Made by a program: the position numbers and the translations under genes. A DNA stretch of 28,290 nt from NCBI GenBank assembly GCA_035626155.1, contig DASPOF010000066.1:1-28290 (forward strand), given 5' to 3'. Source of the stretch: DASPOF01 sp035626155. GTDB taxonomy: Bacteria; Desulfobacterota; Binatia; Binatales; Binataceae. Below the pieces are notes generated by a model that saw only the letters and a list, made by a program, of their open reading frames with translations, had not been told where the DNA came from and ran no database searches. Shown piece by piece: positions 1 through 7,820 of the stretch (positions within the stretch are counted from its first letter, which is position 1; each line of letters opens with the position of its first letter).

Positions 1-711
1 CCGGAATTGACTGCCATCGATGCTCATCGCGAGCAGCGGCTTGACGAAGATGTCCACGTCGCTGGGCAGGCTCGCAATGAAGGGAACACCGATTTGGATG
101 TGTTCGACGGTGTGCTGCTTTCCCATCACCTGGTCGTCGAACCATACCGCGCCGTCGCGAATCTGGATGTTGGATACGGCGAAGCGCGGCGGTTTGGCCG
201 CGGCCGCCGGCGCCGGCTTGGGCGGTGGCGGCGGCTGGCCGGGGGCGCCGAGGAGATCCGAGAAGTTGAAAGTTTGTTCCGCGCTTCGAACCAGATGAAT
301 CTCGGGACGATCGATCTCGAATACGCCGATCACCGGTGCGATTCGGAAGATCGAAGACCAGGAGACCTTGATCGCAAGATGCCCGAGATCGACGAACGGT
401 TTCTGCCCGTCGCGGTCGCCGATGTGCAACTGGTCTACGTCGAGTCTGAGCGTGTACGGATTGAATCCAATTTTGCCGACCGTCACCGGACGATGTAACG
501 AAATGGCTACCTGTCCGGTGACGATGTGCCGCACGAGCATCGGCACGCCAATAAAAGCGCTCAGGCCATAGACCGCGATGACGACGGCCGTGATGAGACC
601 AATCTTGCGGGCTCGGCGCGACCGCAGAAACTCATGAGCGGCACGATGCCAGCGCCGGGCGCTTTCGACAGTCGCGGCGACCCACGCCATCGCGCGATCG
701 ACAACCGCCAT
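1..711 (-). CDS. DUF748 / AsmA-like envelope protein, N-terminal 237 residues (cut by window edge)
   Basis: The reverse strand is open from an ATG at 711 to the window edge, giving 237 codons with no stop. After a charged cytoplasmic N-terminus there is one membrane segment (about residues 37-60). It is followed by the typical start of a DUF748 domain, with beta-rich text such as VGKIGFNPYTLRLD, then IDRPEIHLVRS, then a proline/alanine linker (about 155-175), then VSNIQIRDGAVWFDD. DUF748 proteins are large inner-membrane-anchored periplasmic proteins related to AsmA, thought to act in envelope lipid or outer-membrane homeostasis; their biochemistry is not settled. The C-terminal bulk lies outside the window. 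It is transcribed divergently from the phosphofructokinase gene. Family assignment is by recognisable motifs; the exact role is unknown. Confidence 0.85.
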   Translation of the reverse strand, partial: MAVVDRAMAWVAATVESARRWHRAAHEFLRSRRARKIGLITAVVIAVYGLSAFIGVPMLVRHIVTGQVAISLHRPVTVGKIGFNPYTLRLDVDQLHIGDRDGQKPFVDLGHLAIKVSWSSIFRIAPVIGVFEIDRPEIHLVRSAEQTFNFSDLLGAPGQPPPPPKPAPAAAAKPPRFAVSNIQIRDGAVWFDDQVMGKQHTVEHIQIGVPFIASLPSDVDIFVKPLLAMSIDGSQFR

Positions 712-980
712 ACGACGCTAGTTATTAGATTGCACGCCGCGTGTCGAGCAAAACCGCGCGAGCGAAAATCATGATTTGCCGTCTTGAAGCGTCTAAAGCT
801 TCTTGTCTCGTGTTGCATGCATATTGCGAGATTGTTGCAGACCGCGGATCGGCCCGGGAAGCGGCTCCGCCCCCGTTTGTGCGTTCCTTGACGGCGGTTC
901 CTCAATTAAAATTTGTCAGGCGGACGGCGTCGCGCGGGAAAATCCGCCCGCACTCATTTCCATACAAAGGCTCTAAAATC
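712..980. promoter_or_regulatory. Divergent intergenic region between DUF748 and phosphofructokinase genes
   Basis: These 269 bases separate two outward-facing genes, so both promoters should lie here. A TTGACG at 888-893 followed by an AT-rich stretch (904-914) is the best promoter-like signal toward the kinase, but no -10 sits at ideal spacing. The kinase reading frame stays open upstream to 741. The extra residues are low-complexity and non-conserved, so I treat this as non-coding. Confidence 0.35.
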
Positions 981-2279
981 ATGCCGCAGAAGCAAACATT
1001 GGGGATCCTGGTTGGTGGCGGTCCTGCCCCGGGAATCAACGGGGTTATCGCCGCTGCGACCATCGAGGCAATCAACTCCGGACTGCGCGTTGTCGGCATC
1101 CAGCAAGGCTACTACTGGCTCGCGCGCGGCGACGCATCGCACGCGGCCGAGTTGCAGATTTCCGACGTGAGCCGCATCCATTTCACCGGGGGCTCGATTC
1201 TCGGAACCTCGCGCACCAACCCGGCGCGCGAGCGCGAGAGCCTCGAGCGCGCGGTCCGCGCCCTGCAAGAACTTTCCGTCCGGTACCTGGTCTGCATCGG
1301 CGGCGATGACACGACCACCGGCGCGGCGAAAATCGCGGAGTGCGCCGGGCGCAACCTGAGCCTGGTCACGGTGCCGAAGACAATCGATAACGACCTGCCG
1401 CTCCCCGAAAATCTCCCCACCTTCGGTTTCGAGACCGCACGCTCGGCCGGCACCACGGTGGTTGAGTCGTTGATGGAGGATGCGCGCACGACCGGCCGGT
1501 GGTACACGGTGGTCACGATGGGCCGAACGTCGGGCGCGCTCGCGCTTGGGATGTGCAAGGCGGCCGGCGCCACGCTCGCGCTGATTCCGGAAGAGTTTCT
1601 CAATTCCCCGCTCGAGCTTGCCACGGTGGTCGATCTGATCGCGGGCGCAATAATCAAGCGCTGCGCGCAGGGGCGCCAGGACGGCGTCGCGCTGATCTCG
1701 GAGGGAATCGCGGCGCTCATCGATCCCGCCTCCCTGCCCAAGGCCGAAAGCGTCGAGCGCGATGCGTACGGGCATCGGCGGCTCGGCGAGATTCCGCTCG
1801 GCCTGTTCCTGCGCGACAACGTGCGCGAGGCGCTGGCCGGGCTGGGGATCGAGATGACGGTGGTCAACAAGGAAATCGGGTACGAGCTTCGATGCGCGCG
1901 GCCGCTACCGTTCGATATCGACTACACTCGCACGCTCGGCTACGGCGCGGTGCGCTACCTGCTTGGCGGGGGCTCGGGGGCGATGCTCGCGATCGTGAAC
2001 GGGCGGATCAAGCCGCTGCAACTCGAGGAGTTGATTGACCCCGCAACCGGCCACATCCGTACGCGCCTCGTCGATGTCACCGCGGAGTCGTATCAGGTGG
2101 CGCGGTCCTACATGATTCGGCTCGAGGCCGACGACCTGGAGGAGCCGAAGCTCTCACGGCTCGCGAAGGAGACCAATCTCTCGCCCGATTCGTTCAGGGC
2201 GCGTTTCCTTCCGGCGGTCCGGGCAATCGCGCAGTTCAGGCGCGACGGCGGCGAGGCCGCCGAGGTGCAGGCGAGCTAG
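981..2279 (+). CDS. 6-phosphofructokinase, predicted pyrophosphate-dependent type
   Basis: The 432-residue product phosphorylates fructose 6-phosphate at C1 in glycolysis (reversibly if PPi is the donor). The phosphate-donor loop GGGPAPGIN is at residues 12-20, GGDD at 107-110, the catalytic PKTIDND at 132-138 (Asp136 as base), and MGRTSG at 180-185. In this family ATP enzymes carry GGDG and usually PGTIDND. An Asp after GGD and a Lys before TIDND are the marks of PPi-using enzymes, so PPi is the likely donor. The start is the ATG at 981: the conserved fold begins there, and an AAAGG lies about 10 bases upstream. An in-frame extension to 741 exists but has no family similarity. It stands alone and converges on the transglutaminase operon. 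Confidence 0.9.
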   Translation: MPQKQTLGILVGGGPAPGINGVIAAATIEAINSGLRVVGIQQGYYWLARGDASHAAELQISDVSRIHFTGGSILGTSRTNPARERESLERAVRALQELSVRYLVCIGGDDTTTGAAKIAECAGRNLSLVTVPKTIDNDLPLPENLPTFGFETARSAGTTVVESLMEDARTTGRWYTVVTMGRTSGALALGMCKAAGATLALIPEEFLNSPLELATVVDLIAGAIIKRCAQGRQDGVALISEGIAALIDPASLPKAESVERDAYGHRRLGEIPLGLFLRDNVREALAGLGIEMTVVNKEIGYELRCARPLPFDIDYTRTLGYGAVRYLLGGGSGAMLAIVNGRIKPLQLEELIDPATGHIRTRLVDVTAESYQVARSYMIRLEADDLEEPKLSRLAKETNLSPDSFRARFLPAVRAIAQFRRDGGEAAEVQAS

Positions 2280-2304
2280 CAGCACGCGAACTCGCGTTGG
2301 AAAA

Positions 2305-3195
2305 TTACTGCTGAGTTGCGCCGCGATCGGAGCCGGCGGAATCATCACCGGCGTCGCTGATTTCCACTGAGATTCCCATCGTCTGATTGCCGCCCGCGCT
2401 GCGATACACGCCGTGCAGCGGCGGCACGTCGGCGTAGTCGCGGCCCACCGCAATCCGGACGTAGTAATCGTTCGTGAGGCATCCGTGCGTTGGATCGAAG
2501 CCGGTCCAGCCGCTCTCCGGCAGCAGCGCCTCCAGCCACGCGTGACTCGCCTGCGAGCCCAGCGGCCGCGCGCGATCGCGCGGCGCCAGATAGCCGGAGA
2601 CGTAACGCGCCGGGACGCCCGCCAGGCGCAGGATTCCGATCGCCAGATGTGCGAAGTCCTGGCACACGCCCCCGCCTGTGCGGAGAATCTGATTTATGTC
2701 CGAGTGCACGGTCGTCGCGCCCGGCTCATACTCGAACTGATCGCGCACCCATTGGACGATTCGGCGGGCGTAGTCGGTCACCGGCTCATCCATCCGCGCG
2801 CGAGAGCTCCAGAACAGCCGTTTCAGACGCTCGCTGAACGGAATGTAGCGGCTCTGATGCAGGAAGTCGTACTCCTCGCGCGAGCGAAGGCCGTCGCCCG
2901 CGAGAAATTCGCTGAACGGCAGGATTCCCTCGGTAGTCAGCGCAGGGGTCCGCTCGACGAGCGAATCGGCGCGTACGATAAGCTCGCCGTGGGGGTCGTG
3001 GACCGAAATCGCGTGGACGATATTTTCGAACGCATCGAGGTACTCGACCACCGACGCGGGCGGCGTGACTTGCAGGCTGAATCCGAGCGTACGCTGATTC
3101 GGCGCCTGGCGCGGCTTGAGCCGGACCTCATTGTGCGACTCGTACGCGGGGCGTTCGTACTTGAACCGCGTCACGTGGGTAATCCGAAAGCGCAT
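2305..3195 (-). CDS. Transglutaminase-like cysteine protease family protein
   Basis: This 296-residue protein has a bacterial transglutaminase N-terminal beta domain (about 1-85) followed by a transglutaminase core. Cys178 in GGGVCQDFAHL, His218 in SHAWLEA and Asp234 in GFDPTHG form the expected Cys-His-Asp triad. Such proteins hydrolyse or form amide bonds. In this gene neighbourhood they are proposed to process a peptide made by the adjacent ATP-grasp amidoligase. The ATG at 3195 lies just after the alpha-E stop (3200-3202) and matches where family members begin. An in-frame ATG at 3234 would add 13 residues and overlap alpha-E by 35 bases; it is the alternative start. Last gene of the three-gene operon. 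Confidence 0.9.
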   Translation of the reverse strand: MRFRITHVTRFKYERPAYESHNEVRLKPRQAPNQRTLGFSLQVTPPASVVEYLDAFENIVHAISVHDPHGELIVRADSLVERTPALTTEGILPFSEFLAGDGLRSREEYDFLHQSRYIPFSERLKRLFWSSRARMDEPVTDYARRIVQWVRDQFEYEPGATTVHSDINQILRTGGGVCQDFAHLAIGILRLAGVPARYVSGYLAPRDRARPLGSQASHAWLEALLPESGWTGFDPTHGCLTNDYYVRIAVGRDYADVPPLHGVYRSAGGNQTMGISVEISDAGDDSAGSDRGATQQ

Positions 3196-3199
3196 CGGA

Positions 3200-4147
3200 T
3201 TAGTCGGTGCTGAGATATCGGGCGAAAACTTCATCGCTGATCTTCGCGCAATCCTCCTGCACTCCCAGCAGAAATTCGTGAAGCCCGCCCTCGATTACCG
3301 CAGCCGCCGAGCCATCGCTAAGCCGCTTGAGCAGCGCGGGCGCCGCCGGGATCTCGCGCGCCTCATTGCCGCCGTTTCCGCCGGCGGCGATCGCGCCGAG
3401 GGCGGATACGGCGCGTTCGATGCTGAAGCGCGCCGCGCGCGGAAAGCCCGGATCGAACAGCAGCAGGTCGGCGACGCGCTCGATATTGATCGGGCTGCCG
3501 TACCTTGCCGTGTACGCCTCCAGGGCCGAGGCGCTGCGCAGCAGCGCCGCCCACTGCGCGAGATCGAGCGCGCTTCCGACGTCCTCGAAACGCGGCAGCA
3601 GGAAGTGATATTTGACATCCAGCAGGCGGGTCACATTCTCCGCCGCCTCGAGCATCCGCCCGAGGCTCAGAAAATAGTAACTCTCGTCGCGCGGCATCGT
3701 GTTCTCGAGCACGCCCGACAGCCGGTAGAAGCGATCGCGCAGTTCGAGGAAAAACCCGTAAACGCCGCGATCAAGGTACGTTTGCGCCGTCCAGCTCTGC
3801 GATTCGAGGAAGAGCGTATTTATCTCGACCCACAGCTCGGATGAGATCCGGTTGCGCAGCGAGCGGCAGTTCTCCCGCGCAAAAGAGATACAGTTCTTGA
3901 TCGATGACGCGTCGTCCTTGTCGATCGTGTAGTAGGCGAGCACGAGGCGTTCCTCGGGCGCCGGGTAGCGCGAGAAAAAACCGGCGCGGTCGCCCGTGAT
4001 CGCGAGCATCGGCAGCCATCCGTCGTTGGGACCTCCGGGGCTTTCGACCAGCAGATGGTAATTAACGTCGATCAGGCGGGCGCGCCATTCCGCGCGCTCG
4101 AGGTTGCGGGCGGTCCAGAACAGAAGATTCGCGATCCGCTTCAGCAC
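3200..4147 (-). CDS. Alpha-E domain protein (DUF403)
   Basis: The 315-residue, mostly helical protein begins LKRIANLLFWTARNLERAEW, close to the invariant start of alpha-E family proteins, and runs the full family length. Alpha-E is a conserved partner of circularly permuted ATP-grasp amidoligases and transglutaminases; its own activity is unknown. The start is a GTG at 4147 whose codon overlaps the stop of the upstream ATP-grasp gene (4141-4143) within a GTGCTGA heptamer, which suggests translational coupling. The frame remains open much further upstream, but that text is the shadow of the ATP-grasp gene. Middle gene of the operon. Confidence 0.9.
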   Translation of the reverse strand: MLKRIANLLFWTARNLERAEWRARLIDVNYHLLVESPGGPNDGWLPMLAITGDRAGFFSRYPAPEERLVLAYYTIDKDDASSIKNCISFARENCRSLRNRISSELWVEINTLFLESQSWTAQTYLDRGVYGFFLELRDRFYRLSGVLENTMPRDESYYFLSLGRMLEAAENVTRLLDVKYHFLLPRFEDVGSALDLAQWAALLRSASALEAYTARYGSPINIERVADLLLFDPGFPRAARFSIERAVSALGAIAAGGNGGNEAREIPAAPALLKRLSDGSAAAVIEGGLHEFLLGVQEDCAKISDEVFARYLSTD

Positions 4148-5658
4148 GGGCCATCCACCACCCAGGTATCCTTGCTGCCGCCCCCCTGCGATGAATTGAC
4201 GATGAGCGATCCTTCGCGCAGCGCGACCCGGGTGAGGCCGCCCGCCAGTACGCGCGGGTTGGTGCCCATCAGCACGAACGGCCGCAGGTCCACGTGGCGA
4301 GGCGCGAGTCTCGGCGCGCCGCTGCCGGCGTCGGCAATCAGCGTGGGATGGGTGGATAGGGTCACCACCGGTTGCGCGATGAACCCGGCCGGGTCCGCCT
4401 CGATTCGCGCGCGCGCCTCGGCGAGTTCCCGGTCGGTCGCCTTGGGACCGATCACGACGCCGTACCCGCCCGATGCGCCGGTGGGCTTGATGACGTAGCG
4501 ATCGAGGTCGCGCAGGACCATCGCGCGCTGGTCGTAATCGCGCATCAGGTAGGTCTCGACGATCGGCAGAATCGGCTTCTCGCCGAGGTAGTAACGGATC
4601 ATGTGCGGCGTGTACGCGAACACCGCCTTGTCGTCCGCGACGCCGGTGCCGATTCCGTTGCCGACCGCGACTGAGCCCGCGCGCATCGCGGCAATCAGGC
4701 CCGCGACACCGAGCAGCGAATCCGTCCGAAAAACGACGGGGTCGAGGAAGTCGTCGTCGATCCGCCGATACAGCACGTGCACCTGCTTGAGCCCGTGTAC
4801 GGTCTTCATCCAGAGCTTGTGATCGACGCATACCAGATCGCGCCCCTCGACCAGCTCGATCCCCATCTGCTGGGAAAGAAACACGTGCTCGAAGAATGCC
4901 GAGTTGTACGGACCGGGGGTGAGCAGAGCCACCGTCGGCCGCGCGACATCCGCGGGTGACAGCTCGATCAGGCTCGCGAGCAGGTCGGCAGGATAGCGCT
5001 CGACGCTCCGGACGCCGCACGCGCGGACCGCCTCGGGCGCGAGCCGCGTCATCATCCGGCGATTTTCGATCACGTAGGAGACGCCAGACGGCGTGCGCAC
5101 GTTATCCTCGAGGACGTAAAACTCGCCGTCCGCGCCGCGCACCAGATCGATCCCGGCAACCGTGATGAACAGGCCCCTGTGCGGTTTCAGTCCGACGGCG
5201 CCGCGCCGGTATTGCGGGCACTCCATCACCAGGTCGCGCGGCACGATGCAGTCCTTGAGGATGTTCCCGTCGCCGTACACGTCGGCGATGAAGGCGTTGA
5301 GCGCGGTCACGCGCTGGATGAGTCCCGCCTCCAGATTTTTCCAGGTGAGCGCATCGATCACGCGCGGGACCACGTCGAAGGGGAAGATTCTCTCAACCCC
5401 CACCTGGTCCTGGTAAACGTTGAACGTCACGCCCAACTGCAGGAGCATCCGCTGCGCGGTGTTTTGAAGCGCCGCGAGACCTTCCGCATCGCGAAGAACC
5501 GCTTCCGGAATGCGGTGATAACCGGGGCGCAGGGTGCCGTCGGGGGCAAACACCTCATCGAAAATGCCCTCGCGAGGCCGATATGCCCCCGAAAGCGGCA
5601 GCGGCCTGCCTGCCGCAGCGGCACCGCCGAGCGTGTCGCGGGAGATTTGTGCAGACAC
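4141..5658 (-). CDS. Circularly permuted ATP-grasp amidoligase (type 2)
   Basis: This 505-residue enzyme matches the permuted ATP-grasp family (DUF404/DUF407). Visible landmarks are a conserved LEDNVRTPSGVSYV near residues 183-196, NRRMM at 199-203, and an ATP-binding core YVIKPTGASGGYG (about 388-400, Lys391). Family members are predicted to ligate amino acids or peptides through an acyl-phosphate. With alpha-E and transglutaminase partners they are inferred to build and trim a small peptide of unknown nature. I prefer the GTG at 5658 because a GAGGGG motif ends four bases upstream. An ATG at 5682 would add eight residues but lacks a ribosome site. First gene of the operon, divergent from the Mop gene. 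Confidence 0.88.
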   Translation of the reverse strand: MSAQISRDTLGGAAAAGRPLPLSGAYRPREGIFDEVFAPDGTLRPGYHRIPEAVLRDAEGLAALQNTAQRMLLQLGVTFNVYQDQVGVERIFPFDVVPRVIDALTWKNLEAGLIQRVTALNAFIADVYGDGNILKDCIVPRDLVMECPQYRRGAVGLKPHRGLFITVAGIDLVRGADGEFYVLEDNVRTPSGVSYVIENRRMMTRLAPEAVRACGVRSVERYPADLLASLIELSPADVARPTVALLTPGPYNSAFFEHVFLSQQMGIELVEGRDLVCVDHKLWMKTVHGLKQVHVLYRRIDDDFLDPVVFRTDSLLGVAGLIAAMRAGSVAVGNGIGTGVADDKAVFAYTPHMIRYYLGEKPILPIVETYLMRDYDQRAMVLRDLDRYVIKPTGASGGYGVVIGPKATDRELAEARARIEADPAGFIAQPVVTLSTHPTLIADAGSGAPRLAPRHVDLRPFVLMGTNPRVLAGGLTRVALREGSLIVNSSQGGGSKDTWVVDGPC

Positions 5659-5871
5659 GTTCCCCTCGCTTGCCCTTAGCATTCCAAAAGAGGAGCAAGT
5701 GCCGTACCTGCCCGTTTCAATCCGGGTTATAGCCCTCGCGATGGAAAGACCGGTTAATTCAGGAAGCGGATCGAAGCAGGAGCATCGAGACTGAGATTCC
5801 GGATTAGTGTACGCTATCGGCGAAGCGCGCCATGATGAGCCCCTGGCCCGCACAACCGAAGGAGAACGATC

Positions 5872-6078
5872 ATGCCGCTAAGCGCACGGAACCGTCTGAA
5901 GGGTGAAGTTACAGATGTGGTCCTCGGAATAGTAACCGCTCTGGTCACAGTCAAGGTTGGTAACGATGTGATCGAGTCGGTCATCACCCGCCATAGTGCG
6001 GAGGAGCTCAAGCTCAAGAAGGGCGACCGGGTAGCCGCGGTCATCAAGGCGACCGAGGTGATGATTCAAAAGGATTAG
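5872..6078 (+). CDS. Molbindin (Mop/TOBE domain) protein
   Basis: The 68-residue protein is a single Mop domain: it opens MPLSARNRLKGEV, continues with the VTALVTVKVGNDVIESVITR strands and ends in KGDRVAAVIKATEVMI. Molbindins bind molybdate or tungstate as oligomers in the cytoplasm and buffer or deliver the oxyanion. An AAGGAGA sits six bases before the ATG. Only three bases separate its stop from the next start, so the two genes are almost certainly co-transcribed. This ties the metal-binding protein to a secreted protein of molybdopterin-oxidoreductase fold. Confidence 0.93.
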   Translation: MPLSARNRLKGEVTDVVLGIVTALVTVKVGNDVIESVITRHSAEELKLKKGDRVAAVIKATEVMIQKD

Positions 6079-6081
6079 ACT

Positions 6082-6630
6082 TTGATCGGCGCTCGCCGTC
6101 TCGCACGGATTAGCAGGCCCTGGCGGTTCATCGCGGCGGCCGTCTTGATCGCGTTGTCGGTCGCGGCTGCGCCGGCGCTCTCGCAGCAAAGTTCTAAGAG
6201 CGCAGGCCGCGCCGAATTGCGCATCACCGGCGCGGCCGGCCATCCGCTCGTTTTGCACGATGAAGATCTGCTCGCGATGAAGCGGCAGAGCGTCGCCGTC
6301 ACGGGCGAGAAGGGCGGGAAGGCCGTTTACGAGGGCGTTCCGGTCGCCGATCTGCTGGAGCGCGCGGGCGCGCCGCTTAAGGAGAAGTTGCGCGGCCCGG
6401 CGATAGCGCTTTATGTCGTAGCTGAAGCCGCCGACGGCTACCGCGCCGTGTTTGCCATCACGGAGTTCGATTCCGCGTTCACCAGCCAGACGATTCTGCT
6501 CGCCGATCGGCGCGACGGCCACCCGCTCACATCCGCGGACGGTCCGTTCAAGATCATAGTCCCCGCTGAGAAGCGCCATGCCCGATGGGTCCGGCAGGTG
6601 ACGGCGCTGGATCTCCAGCGCGCCCGATAG
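6082..6630 (+). CDS. Secreted molybdopterin-oxidoreductase-fold protein lacking the cysteine ligand
   Basis: The 182-residue product has an N-terminal signal or anchor (RRLARISRPWRFIAAAVLIA, hydrophobic to about residue 33) and then a short domain resembling the oxidoreductase molybdopterin-binding fold (PF00174). Recognisable text includes YEGVPVADLLERAG, DGYRAVFAITEFD and GPFKIIVPAEKRHARWVRQV. In sulfite oxidase and YedY-type enzymes of this fold a cysteine binds Mo. This protein has no cysteine, so it probably does not hold an active Mo centre in the classical way. The start is a TTG at 6082 with AGGA seven bases upstream; no later ATG, GTG or TTG precedes the signal peptide. It directly follows the Mop gene. 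Catalysis is unproven. Confidence 0.72.
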   Translation: MIGARRLARISRPWRFIAAAVLIALSVAAAPALSQQSSKSAGRAELRITGAAGHPLVLHDEDLLAMKRQSVAVTGEKGGKAVYEGVPVADLLERAGAPLKEKLRGPAIALYVVAEAADGYRAVFAITEFDSAFTSQTILLADRRDGHPLTSADGPFKIIVPAEKRHARWVRQVTALDLQRAR

Positions 6631-6725
6631 ACGATTTCGCGATCGAGCAATCCGCGAGGCCCCCGCGGTGATTTTCCCGGTATATCTCTTCGCAGCCGCA
6701 TGCGTTCCGGCAGCGGCTCGATTTC

Positions 6726-6745
6726 ATATACAGAAACTTGTATAT
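6726..6745. promoter_or_regulatory. Palindromic operator, likely autoregulatory site of the HTH gene
   Basis: Perfect 7-base arms ATATACA (6726-6732) and TGTATAT (6739-6745) flank a 6-base spacer. The site lies 17 to 36 bases upstream of the ATG at 6762, and TATATT (6741-6746) could serve as a -10 box. Autoregulated antitoxin-type HTH proteins typically bind such palindromes over their own promoter. Confidence 0.6.
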
Positions 6746-6761
6746 TGATTGCGGATGCCAA

Positions 6762-7070
6762 ATGAGCATTGAGCGGTCCACGGGAAACGTATTTCGAGAC
6801 CTCGGGTTCGGCCCCAAAGAGGCCCGCTGCCTGACGTTGCGCGCCGAGCTGATGATTGAGATCAAACGCCTCATCGAGCGACGCAAACTCACACAGAGTT
6901 CCGCGGCAAAGCTTTTCGGCGTGACTCAACCGCGCATCAGCGATCTGGTTCGGGGGAAGATCGATCTTTTCAGCCTCGAGACGCTGATCAACATGCTGGC
7001 GCGTGCGGGTATCAAGGTCGAGCTTCGGCTGGCGCGCGGGGGCCGTGGTCGAAGCGAGCAGGCCGCGTGA
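6762..7070 (+). CDS. HTH antitoxin-type regulator (XRE/HigA-like, HTH_37 class), orphan
   Basis: The 102-residue protein follows the pattern of small antitoxins of the HTH_37/XRE group. An N-terminal GNVFRDLGF motif leads into helices, a helix-turn-helix at about 42-65 (LTQSSAAKLFGVTQPRISDL), and FSLETLINMLARAGIKVELR. Relatives neutralise RelE/HigB-type toxins and repress their own operon. No toxin frame is found in the 107 bases upstream, and the next gene downstream is not a toxin, so this is either solitary or a remnant of a toxin-antitoxin pair. The ATG at 6762 is favoured over a TTG at 6738 because the latter lies inside the palindrome. Ribosome site is weak. Confidence 0.8.
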   Translation: MSIERSTGNVFRDLGFGPKEARCLTLRAELMIEIKRLIERRKLTQSSAAKLFGVTQPRISDLVRGKIDLFSLETLINMLARAGIKVELRLARGGRGRSEQAA

Positions 7071-7139
7071 AGCATCCGGCGAGGGCTGCCGGCGCCGGCC
7101 GCTTGTCATTTCTCATCGCGCTTGGAATGATCTGCCGCC

Positions 7140-7637
7140 GTGAGCGCACCTTCGAAGCTCGAACTGGAGCGCTTCGTCTCCACGTACATATATTCGAGCG
7201 AGGCATTCCTCGTTGACGAGGTGCTGCGCGTCGACCCCGTCCATCGAGAGATCGAAGCGCGGATGGACACGACGCGCCTGCTGCCCGTCGCGCGATACCA
7301 GTTGGGCGATCCCGACATCCATCCTCGGCACGTATCGGGGCCCGACCTTGTGTTGGTGAGCGGAAACCTCGGCGGCCTTCACGCCTACTTCCTGCACGGT
7401 TGTCGTTGGGATGAGGGATGGGTCGGGTTCGGCAACCGAATCCATCGCGCCGATTTTCGAAGCCTGGTGACTATCGGACCGCCGCTTAGACTCCATTCCA
7501 AAGAGACCAGGGCCCGCGAAGGCCCGAAGCGGGTCGTGCTGCGCTACGAATTTCGTTTCTGGCAGGAGGACAGGCTGGTCTACTTCGGCGACCAGTCGGC
7601 GATCTTCGTCAAGGATCGAGCGTTCGAGGCCGATTAG
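7140..7637 (+). CDS. Hotdog-fold (FabA/FabZ-like thioester dehydratase) protein
   Basis: The 165-residue product resembles a single hotdog domain. After an N-terminal strand region (RFVSTYIYSSEAFLVDEVLR) comes IHPRHVSGPDLVLVSGNLGG, which occupies the place of the FabZ substrate loop and central helix, and then the strands RADFRSLVTIGPPLRL and VVLRYEFRFWQEDRLVYFGD. Hotdog proteins act on acyl-CoA or acyl-ACP thioesters as dehydratases or thioesterases. The canonical FabZ His/Glu pair cannot be assigned with certainty here. The start is a GTG at 7140 with only a distant GGA upstream. Family call is by pattern and tentative. Confidence 0.55.
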   Translation: MSAPSKLELERFVSTYIYSSEAFLVDEVLRVDPVHREIEARMDTTRLLPVARYQLGDPDIHPRHVSGPDLVLVSGNLGGLHAYFLHGCRWDEGWVGFGNRIHRADFRSLVTIGPPLRLHSKETRAREGPKRVVLRYEFRFWQEDRLVYFGDQSAIFVKDRAFEAD

Positions 7638-7646
7638 GCGGAATCT

Positions 7647-7815
7647 GAACGCCTTCCCCCGGACGTCATCTTCCAGCTCAGCGACGACGAACTCGGCGGC
7701 TTGAAATCACAGATTGTGATTCCAAGTTGGGGTGCGACCAGGCGCGCCGCGCCTTGCGCCTTTAGCTGGAAACCCCGCGAAACTGTTCAACCCTGAACGC
7801 CGCCGATCGCGACGG
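7647..7815 (+). pseudogene. Decayed fragment of an ORF6N (KilA-like antirepressor) domain gene
   Basis: Bases 7647-7763 translate to 39 residues, including LPPDVIFQLSDDELGGLKSQ and then IVIPSWGATRR...APCAF. This follows the C-terminal part of ORF6N domains (the pattern FPEDFMFQLTxEE, LRSQI, GGRRY.PYAFTEQG). After CAF the similar reading shifts frame (ET..NCSTLNAADR in place of EQGVAMLSTVLNS), and the first frame stops at 7794-7796. There is no start codon or N-terminal half. ORF6N proteins are phage or mobile-element antirepressors, so this is probably a scar of a lost element. Recognition is from memory of the family pattern. Confidence 0.6.
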
Positions 7816-7820
7816 ACCGA

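Noticed and set aside
741..980. In-frame N-terminal extension of the phosphofructokinase
   Set aside because: The added 80 residues have no family similarity and fill the divergent promoter region; the conserved fold starts at 981.
2284..2297. Small inverted repeat between the convergent phosphofructokinase and transglutaminase genes
   Set aside because: Only a 5-bp stem with no T-run; too weak to call a terminator.
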